From an uncultured Pelagibacteraceae bacterium (GTDB taxonomy: Bacteria; Pseudomonadota; Alphaproteobacteria; Pelagibacterales; Pelagibacteraceae), in the NCBI GenBank assembly GCA_902629535.1, contig CACORD010000006.1, positions 1 through 48,717 on the forward strand: a stretch of DNA of 48,717 nt, read 5' to 3'. Every line of letters starts with the position of its first letter. Within the stretch, counting starts at the first letter, position 1. Shown here one piece after another: positions 42,433 to 48,717 of the stretch. A model generated the notes under the pieces. That model was not told the DNA's origin. It worked only from the letters and a program-made list of their open reading frames with translations, and made no database searches. A program made the translations under genes and the position numbers.

Positions 42433-43542
42433 CTAGATGAAAGGTAAATCGCAAACTTTTACAGCTATTGAATTTCCATCAATTTCCATTAATCCAGTGG
42501 CTGATGCTTTACAATATGGTTCGTTTATCATTGCAATACCTATGGACTTTTTAAAATGAGGTGAATAACAGGCAGATCTCAGATCCCCAATTATATTTCC
42601 TTTTTCATCTTTAATACTAAGAGATTTAGTTAAGTTTATTTTGTTAATATCAATCTGAACACCCATTAATTTTCTCTTAATTCCATCTTTCTGAATCTGT
42701 TTCAATTTATCCTTACCCAAAAAATTTATATCAGCTTCTATGTTTACATACTTTTCAAAACCACACTCAAATGGATTGTCATTATTGTCAAAATCGTTTC
42801 CATAAGAAAGTAATCCGCTTTCTATTCTTTCAATTAAATTTGGACAACCAGCTTTTACATTAAATTCTTTTCCTAGTTCAAAGAATTGATCATATAATTC
42901 TAATCCGGATTTTGTATTTTCTACATAAATCTCAAAACCTCCTTGTTTTGACCAACCAGATCTAGCAATTAAATGTTTTACACCTTTAAAAACATAATAA
43001 TTGAAACCAAAAAATTTTAACTCCTTTATCTCTTTACCAAAAATTTTTTCCATTAAATCAAAAGATTTTGGTCCTTGAACTGCAAGGATATCAACACTAG
43101 GTTCAAAAATTTTTACTTTAAAATTATTGCCAGATGCTAAACCTTTTGCAAAAAAAATTACATCAGAATCAGCAATGGATACCCACCATCTATCCTCAGC
43201 TAGTTTTAAAATAACAGGGTCATTTACTAAATTTCCATTTTCATCAATAATTGGACAATAATAACATCTGCCTATTTTGGATTTAGATAAATCCCTACAA
43301 GTCATAAGTTGAACAAGTTTAGCAGCATCATCACCAAAAATTTCAACTTGTCTTTCTGCTGATACATCCCATACCTGGACATTCTTTTTTAAATGATCAC
43401 AAGATTCTTCCAAAGATCCGAATGCTGCAGGTAAAAGCATATGATTATAAACCGTATATGCAGTCACGCCTTGATTTTCAATTCGTGAAGTATACGGAGT
43501 GCTTCTCACTCTTCTTGACTTAGCTATAGGATAACTTTTCAT
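42433..43542 (-). CDS. dmdA: DMSP demethylase DmdA
   Basis: A 369-residue GcvT-family enzyme that transfers a methyl group from dimethylsulfoniopropionate to tetrahydrofolate, leaving methylmercaptopropionate. The N-terminus ([14 protein letters not shown], then [14 protein letters not shown]) and [17 protein letters not shown] fit DmdA rather than the glycine-cleavage T protein, which it resembles in fold ([24 protein letters not shown]). The length is that expected for the SAR11 enzyme. Four-base overlap (ATGA) with the alpha/beta hydrolase and close dmdB/dmdC support the assignment. Confidence 0.95.
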   Translation of the reverse strand: MKSYPIAKSRRVRSTPYTSRIENQGVTAYTVYNHMLLPAAFGSLEESCDHLKKNVQVWDVSAERQVEIFGDDAAKLVQLMTCRDLSKSKIGRCYYCPIIDENGNLVNDPVILKLAEDRWWVSIADSDVIFFAKGLASGNNFKVKIFEPSVDILAVQGPKSFDLMEKIFGKEIKELKFFGFNYYVFKGVKHLIARSGWSKQGGFEIYVENTKSGLELYDQFFELGKEFNVKAGCPNLIERIESGLLSYGNDFDNNDNPFECGFEKYVNIEADINFLGKDKLKQIQKDGIKRKLMGVQIDINKINLTKSLSIKDEKGNIIGDLRSACYSPHFKKSIGIAMINEPYCKASATGLMEIDGNSIAVKVCDLPFI

Positions 43543-44315
43543 TTATTTAAGAATTCCAAAATCTTTTCTCTCATTTCGAATGCTTTTTCAATCATTATCA
43601 TATGGCCACATCCTTTAATTACATGTGTAGTTGAATTTTTAATCAAATTAGAGAATTTCTTTCCAGCTTCTAAATTTATCATTTTATCCAATTCTCCCAA
43701 TATAAGCATCGAAGGAAAGTCAATATCTTTGGCAGCTTCGGAACCATTTGAGTAGTTATTACATGCTTTTAAATCAACAGCCAAAATTTCACTTATATCT
43801 TTCGGTGATTGAATTATTTTTTCCACTGGATTACCACCAATAAATTTTTTTGAACCCTCATAACCCCATTTCATCATCAATTTGACAGCATCTGAGTGAC
43901 CATTTTGTGCTAGTTCAATTAAATCAGGATGAACAGGCATTTTATTTGAACCTCCAATAAAAACTAATTTTTTAAGTCTCTCTTTATATTTGTAGGAATA
44001 CTCAAGTATTTCTAAACAACCTTGAGAGTGACCAACTAAAATTAAATCTTTTAATTTCAATTTATCAAAAACATTCTCTAACCAATCAGCAATTTTTTCA
44101 ATGCTATCTAAGCAAGGACCGTCAGAATTACCATGACCTGGTAAATCTAAAGACAACACATTAAAATTTTTTAATGAAAAAAATTGTTCTGCTAGTGACC
44201 AAACAATATGGGAAAGACCACTTCCATGTAGAAATACTATAGTATCTTTTTTCGTGTCTATTCCTTGACCGGAGTCAGATGCATGAACATTTTTATTTTC
44301 CAATTGAAATATCAA
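43539..44315 (-). CDS. Alpha/beta hydrolase of the DMSP cluster, function unknown
   Basis: A 258-residue alpha/beta hydrolase. The triad is visible: Ser97 in VGHSQG, Asp210 in GELDKM, His238 in GCGHMI; the oxyanion motif HGSGLSH is at 30-36. No signal peptide is present, so it acts in the cytoplasm. The start is TTG at 44315, with AGGA spanning the dmdB stop eight bases upstream. It ends inside the dmdA start codon (ATGA), so it should be translated with DmdA. It could be a thioesterase or ester hydrolase acting on a DMSP-pathway intermediate. That is inferred from position only; no specific substrate can be read from the sequence. Confidence 0.85.
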   Translation of the reverse strand: MIFQLENKNVHASDSGQGIDTKKDTIVFLHGSGLSHIVWSLAEQFFSLKNFNVLSLDLPGHGNSDGPCLDSIEKIADWLENVFDKLKLKDLILVGHSQGCLEILEYSYKYKERLKKLVFIGGSNKMPVHPDLIELAQNGHSDAVKLMMKWGYEGSKKFIGGNPVEKIIQSPKDISEILAVDLKACNNYSNGSEAAKDIDFPSMLILGELDKMINLEAGKKFSNLIKNSTTHVIKGCGHMIMIEKAFEMREKILEFLNK

Positions 44316-44323
44316 TTATTTTC

Positions 44324-45940
44324 CTAAAATTTTTTTCTTAACTCAAATTTTTGAATTTTGCCTGTTGAGGTTTTTGGTAACTCACAAAAAACAACTTGTT
44401 TTGGTACTTTAAATCCTGCAAGAGTTTCTTTGCAAAAGCTGATTAATTCTTTTTCTGTGACCGGTTTGTCTTGAACCATCTCAATAAATGCACATGGAAC
44501 TTCACCCCATTTTTCGTCTGGTTTTGCCACAACTGCTGCAATTGAGACTGATGGATGCTTTGCTAAAGTGTTTTCTATTTCAATTGAGGAAATATTTTCA
44601 CCTCCTGAAATAATAATATCTTTCGACCTATCTTGGATTTTAACATATCCATCAGGATGCATCACTGCCAAATCTCCAGAATGAAACCATCCACCATCCA
44701 TGGCTTTATCTGTTGCATCTTTGTCTTTGAAGTAACCCTTCATAACAACATTCCCTTTAATCATAATTTCACCAATCGTTTTTCCATCTTTTGGAACCTC
44801 TTTCATTGTTTTAGGGTCCATAACTGTGATACCTTCTGTGTTAGGATATCTTACACCTTGTCTTGCCTTAATTTCATTTTGTTTTTCCTCATCAAATTCA
44901 TTCCAAGATTCATTCCAAGCACATTGGGTAACATGACCATAAGTTTCTGTTAATCCATAAACATGCATCACCTCAAAACCAAGCGCTTTCATTTTTTTAA
45001 ATATAATACTTGGCGGTGGCGCTCCAGCAGTTAATACATAAACTTTTTGTTTTAATTTTTTCCTATCGGACTCAGGAGCTCCAGTAATCATATTCAATAC
45101 AATCGGTGCTCCACCAAAATGGGTAACATCATATTTATCAATTAATTCGAATATTTTTTTTATATCAATATTTCTCAAACAAATAGTTCTTCCATTTAAC
45201 ATAGGAACAGTCCATGGGTATCCCCAACCATTACAATGAAACATAGGTACAATAGTCAAAAAATTTAATCTGTTTGGCATATTCCATGCAACTGCGCTTC
45301 CAGTTGACATTAAATATGATCCTCTGTGGTGATAAACTACTCCTTTAGGGTTTCCAGTAGTTCCTGAAGTATAACTGAGTGATAATGCTTGCCATTCATC
45401 CTCTGGCATTTTCCAATTATAATTTTCATCACCAGTATTTAAAAAACTTTCGTACTCTAATTCACCAATTTTTTCACACTTAGATTGATCTGCAAATTCA
45501 TCATTAATGTCAATTATTGTAATTTTTCTTTTTAAGGTGCTTAAGGCCTTTTTTACTTCAACATGAAGTTGTCTATCTACAACTAGAACTTTTGCATCAC
45601 TATGTTCTAAAATATACGCAATAGTTTTAGCATCCAACCTTATGTTAATCGTATTTAAAACTGCACCTGCCATTGGAACGGAATAATGTCCTTCAAAAAT
45701 TTCAGGAGTATTAAACGCCAAAAATGAAACAGTATCACCCTTACCAACTCCAATTTTGTTAAGTGCACTAGCAAATTTTACAGTTCGTTTATAAACTTGA
45801 CTCCAAGTATATTTCCTATTCTCATAAATAACTGCTTCGTAATTAGGGTAAATTTCATAAACTCTTTTTAGAAAAGTTAAAGGTGTTAATGGAACATAAT
45901 TAGCATCATTTTTATCTAGGTTAGTTTCGTAATGATTCAT
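44324..45940 (-). CDS. dmdB: Methylmercaptopropionate-CoA ligase DmdB
   Basis: A 538-residue AMP-forming acyl-CoA synthetase. The phosphate loop is SYTSGTTGNPKGV, the adenylate-binding motifs are VYGLTETYGH and GGWFHSGDLAV, and the C-terminal catalytic Lys is in PKTSTGKIQKFELR. It would activate the methylmercaptopropionate made by DmdA. The general family is certain; the MMPA substrate follows from its place between dmdC (no gap, TAAATG) and the hydrolase/dmdA pair, and from a length like known DmdB. A medium-chain or other short acid remains possible. Confidence 0.88.
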   Translation of the reverse strand: MNHYETNLDKNDANYVPLTPLTFLKRVYEIYPNYEAVIYENRKYTWSQVYKRTVKFASALNKIGVGKGDTVSFLAFNTPEIFEGHYSVPMAGAVLNTINIRLDAKTIAYILEHSDAKVLVVDRQLHVEVKKALSTLKRKITIIDINDEFADQSKCEKIGELEYESFLNTGDENYNWKMPEDEWQALSLSYTSGTTGNPKGVVYHHRGSYLMSTGSAVAWNMPNRLNFLTIVPMFHCNGWGYPWTVPMLNGRTICLRNIDIKKIFELIDKYDVTHFGGAPIVLNMITGAPESDRKKLKQKVYVLTAGAPPPSIIFKKMKALGFEVMHVYGLTETYGHVTQCAWNESWNEFDEEKQNEIKARQGVRYPNTEGITVMDPKTMKEVPKDGKTIGEIMIKGNVVMKGYFKDKDATDKAMDGGWFHSGDLAVMHPDGYVKIQDRSKDIIISGGENISSIEIENTLAKHPSVSIAAVVAKPDEKWGEVPCAFIEMVQDKPVTEKELISFCKETLAGFKVPKQVVFCELPKTSTGKIQKFELRKKF

Positions 45941-47704
45941 TTAATTAAACTTGAAATTCATTATATTTGAACTTCCAGAAATTGCAGATTTATAGTGAAG
46001 TTCTGCTCTAGGTAATACTTTGTCAAAATAAAATCTAGCTGTATCTATTTTATCATTATAAAATTTTTTATTTTCTTCATAATTTTTGAAACTTACTTCT
46101 AAAACTTTAATCCATGCATATGCAATAGATACGTAACCCAAAGTTTTTAGGTAATCATTAGCCGCTGCACTGACATCATCTTTTTCTGTATTAGCTTTGT
46201 TTGTCATCCAATCACTAAATTTCTTTACTGTGTCCAAATAATTATTAAATTCCGACAAAAATGGTTTAATTTTTTCATTGTCTGTATCGCACTCGGACTT
46301 AACCTGATCTAAAAATTTATTTATTATATTGCCATTTTTATTTGATAGTTTTCTGAAAACTAAATCTGATGCTTGAACAGAATTTGTACCCTCATAAATA
46401 GGTGTAATTCTATTATCTCTATATAATTGTTCTATACCTTGGTCTTTAGTATAACCATATCCTCCGTGAATTTGCATAGCATCACTAGTAATTTCCATCG
46501 CTAAGTCTGTAAACAAGGATTTTACAACAGGGGTCATAAGTGAAACATAGTCCGAAGCTTCTTGACGAGTTTTTTCATCTGGATGATTTAAACTAACTTC
46601 AGTTTGTTGTGACAACCAAAAACACAAAGCTCTTTCACCCTCAATAATTGATTTCATATTTAATAACGTTCTTCTTATGTCGGCATGTTCAATTATAAAA
46701 TCTGCTCCATTTTTAGACTTGGAATTGTTCGACTTTCCTTGTTTTCTCTCTTTTGCATAAGTAAGAGAATTTTGATAAGCAATTTCTGAAATACCTAAAC
46801 CTTGGATGCCTACAACTATTCTCTCAAGATTCATCATAGTGAACATTGCACTCAAACCTTTTTCTTTAGCACCTATCATATAGCCAGTGGCATCATCAAA
46901 ATTTAATACACACGTAGCTGATCCCTTTATTCCCATTTTGGTCTCAATAGATCCTGTTGATATGCCGTTTCTTGGCCCAACTGTTCCATCATCTTTGACC
47001 ACAAATTTTGGAACTAAAAATAAACTTATTCCTTTTGTGCCTGCTGGAGAGTCTTCTGCTCTTGCTAAAACTAAATGAATGATATTTTCAGTTAAATCGT
47101 GATCTCCAGATGTAATAAAAATTTTTTGACCACTTATTTTGTAAGTTCCATCAGTTTGTTTTTTGGCTTTTGTTCTTAGCAAACCTAAATCGGTACCACA
47201 TACTGGCTCAGTTAAACACATAGTGCCACTCCATTTTCCCTCGACTATTTTTGGTAAATATTTATTCTTTATTTCATCTGTAGCGTGATGATTGATACAA
47301 TTATATGCACCTATACTTAATTCACTATACAATTTAAAAGACAAGCTAGCCGAGGAAAGCATCTCATCAAAGAATGCACTCACAGTTTTTGGCATACCTT
47401 GGCCTCCATATTTTGGATCACAAGAAAGTGAAGTCCATCCATCCTCGATATATTTTTTATAAGCTTCCTTATAACCTGGGGGAGTTCTCACGACTCCATT
47501 TTCTAAGACTGCAGGATTTTCGTCACCGGTCTTAGCTAGTGGTAAAATTAAATTTTGATTAATCTTTGCTGCTTCTTGTAAAATATCTTTTACTAAATCA
47601 GAAGTTACTTCTTTATATTTATCTAACTCATTATATTTTTGATTATTTCTGAGTTTCTCAAATAGAAACATCATATCGTCAACAGGAGCAGTATAAGTAG
47701 GCAT
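45941..47704 (-). CDS. dmdC: Methylmercaptopropionyl-CoA dehydrogenase DmdC
   Basis: A 587-residue acyl-CoA dehydrogenase of the long DmdC type. It has CLTEPVCGTDLG, QKIFITSGDHDL, DAMQIHGGYGYTKDQGIEQLYRD (in parts), and the catalytic Glu in IYEGTNSVQ, plus a C-terminal helical extension absent from classical 380-residue enzymes. It would oxidise MMPA-CoA to methylthioacryloyl-CoA with FAD. It directly precedes dmdB. No dmdD hydratase gene lies in the cluster, as is usual for SAR11. Confidence 0.9.
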   Translation of the reverse strand: MPTYTAPVDDMMFLFEKLRNNQKYNELDKYKEVTSDLVKDILQEAAKINQNLILPLAKTGDENPAVLENGVVRTPPGYKEAYKKYIEDGWTSLSCDPKYGGQGMPKTVSAFFDEMLSSASLSFKLYSELSIGAYNCINHHATDEIKNKYLPKIVEGKWSGTMCLTEPVCGTDLGLLRTKAKKQTDGTYKISGQKIFITSGDHDLTENIIHLVLARAEDSPAGTKGISLFLVPKFVVKDDGTVGPRNGISTGSIETKMGIKGSATCVLNFDDATGYMIGAKEKGLSAMFTMMNLERIVVGIQGLGISEIAYQNSLTYAKERKQGKSNNSKSKNGADFIIEHADIRRTLLNMKSIIEGERALCFWLSQQTEVSLNHPDEKTRQEASDYVSLMTPVVKSLFTDLAMEITSDAMQIHGGYGYTKDQGIEQLYRDNRITPIYEGTNSVQASDLVFRKLSNKNGNIINKFLDQVKSECDTDNEKIKPFLSEFNNYLDTVKKFSDWMTNKANTEKDDVSAAANDYLKTLGYVSIAYAWIKVLEVSFKNYEENKKFYNDKIDTARFYFDKVLPRAELHYKSAISGSSNIMNFKFN

Positions 47705-47730
47705 AATATGATTTTAAGATAATTAATTAA

Positions 47731-48717
47731 TTATTGCAATTTTGAAATGATCGCATCACCCATTTGAGAAGTAGACACCTCTTTCATTTTATCAGACATA
47801 ATATCTTTTGTCCTTAATCCATCATTAAGTGCCTCTTGAACAGCTTTTTCTAAGGCTTCTGCCTCTTTATCTAAATCTAAAGAGTATCTCAGTGCCATAG
47901 CAAAACTCAAAATTGAAGCGATAGGATTCGCAACTCCCTTACCAGCAATATCTGGAGCTGAACCATGAATTGGTTCATACATAGCTCTCATTTCACCATC
48001 TTTATTTTTTGCGCCTAATGATGCGGAGGGTAATAGTCCAAGAGAGCCTGTTAACATAGATGCCTCATCTGATAACATATCACCAAACAAGTTATCTGTT
48101 AGAATTACATCAAATTGTTTCGGGTTTCTTACTAGTTGCATTGCACAATTATCAGCTAACATATGACTCAGTTCAACATCTTTATAATCTTTATCATGTA
48201 ATGATTGTACTTCTTCTTTCCAAAGTTGACCTGCCTCCATGACATTAGATTTTTCACAAGATATAACTCTATTTGATCTTTTTTTTGCTAAGTCAAAAGC
48301 AATTCTAGCAACTCTTATAATTTCACTACTTGTATAAGTATGTGTATTTACTCCTTTTCTTTCTCCATTTTCTATCGGTTTAATCCCTCTTGGTTCACCA
48401 AAATATACTCCACCAGTTAATTCTCTAACTATTAAAATATCTAAACCCGAAACAATTTCTGGTTTCAAAGTTGAAGCATTCACTAATTGTTCAAAACATA
48501 TTGCTGGTCTTAGATTTGCAAAAAGTTTTAATTCTTTTCTTAATTTTAATAGAGCTCTTTCAGGTTTTTTTGAAAATTCGACACCATCCCACTTTGGTCC
48601 ACCGACCGCACCAAGCATTATTACAGCACTCTCTAATGCTTTATAAAAAACTTCATCAGTAAGAGGTGTTCCATGCTTATCGAAAGAACTTCCTCCAACT
48701 AAATCCTCATCAATCTC
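47731..48717 (-). CDS. leuB: 3-isopropylmalate dehydrogenase, 5' end outside window
   Basis: The frame is open to the right edge; 328 residues are visible and the N-terminus lies beyond base 48717. The visible part starts at [13 protein letters not shown] and includes [25 protein letters not shown] in [15 protein letters not shown], the metal-binding [14 protein letters not shown], and [14 protein letters not shown]. It decarboxylates isopropylmalate in leucine synthesis. An internal ATG at 48618 is not the start because LeuB homology continues upstream of it. Only 26 bases separate its stop from dmdC, so it may be cotranscribed with the DMSP genes. Confidence 0.95.
   Translation of the reverse strand, partial: EIDEDLVGGSSFDKHGTPLTDEVFYKALESAVIMLGAVGGPKWDGVEFSKKPERALLKLRKELKLFANLRPAICFEQLVNASTLKPEIVSGLDILIVRELTGGVYFGEPRGIKPIENGERKGVNTHTYTSSEIIRVARIAFDLAKKRSNRVISCEKSNVMEAGQLWKEEVQSLHDKDYKDVELSHMLADNCAMQLVRNPKQFDVILTDNLFGDMLSDEASMLTGSLGLLPSASLGAKNKDGEMRAMYEPIHGSAPDIAGKGVANPIASILSFAMALRYSLDLDKEAEALEKAVQEALNDGLRTKDIMSDKMKEVSTSQMGDAIISKLQ

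Overview
This is A+T-rich, very densely packed DNA. It matches the streamlined marine alphaproteobacterial lineage SAR11 (Candidatus Pelagibacter or a close relative). The evidence is: a complete DMSP-demethylation cluster (dmdA, an alpha/beta hydrolase, dmdB, dmdC); a class I lysyl-tRNA synthetase; an F1-only ATP synthase operon (atpHAGDC); the alphaproteobacterial divergent hisC-tyrA / metX-metW block; one- to four-base overlaps between many neighbours; and no gap longer than about 200 bp. I found no rRNA, tRNA, CRISPR array, insertion sequence, phage or plasmid gene. The lineage is inferred from gene content; no database was searched.

Layout. (a) 2-2736, plus strand: a polyamine operon with a PLP decarboxylase of the ornithine/lysine type (cut by the left edge), a deoxyhypusine-synthase-like protein and an agmatinase-family ureohydrolase. 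(b) 2733-6266, minus: lysS, pyrD, then rpmB and yhhQ from their own promoter. (c) 6355-9915, plus: trkH, then an AmpG-like muropeptide permease and a cytoplasmic NlpC/P60 peptidase. (d) 9912-11890, minus: hisC and tyrA. (e) 11963-21118, plus: a promoter and SAM-II riboswitch leading metX-metW-gloB; rplU-rpmA-obgE with its own promoter; then proB-proA-nadD-rsfS-ctpA-rppH. proB carries a one-base frameshift in a run of eight A's. (f) 21111-48717, all minus and read from right to left: leuB (cut by the right edge), dmdC, dmdB, alpha/beta hydrolase, dmdA, asd, sdhCDAB, mmsA, mdh, sucCD, sucAB-lpd, priA and atpHAGDC.

How the genes work together. Block (f) puts DMSP catabolism, the 2-oxoglutarate-to-oxaloacetate arm of the TCA cycle, and the ATP-making F1 sector in one unidirectional array. 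DmdA passes a methyl group to tetrahydrofolate. DmdB and DmdC process the methylmercaptopropionate left over, and the carbon can drain into the TCA genes next door. SAM-controlled metX/metW and asd serve methionine synthesis, which connects to the sulfur and methyl supply from DMSP.

Points most worth a second look: both succinate dehydrogenase membrane anchors lack the usual haem b ligand histidines while keeping the quinone-site residues; an uncharacterised alpha/beta hydrolase overlaps dmdA by four bases; the proB frameshift lies in a homopolymer where slippage could rescue it; the metX riboswitch appears to begin at the first transcribed bases; all three convergent gene pairs end with interlocked stop codons; and the polyamine trio's real product is open.
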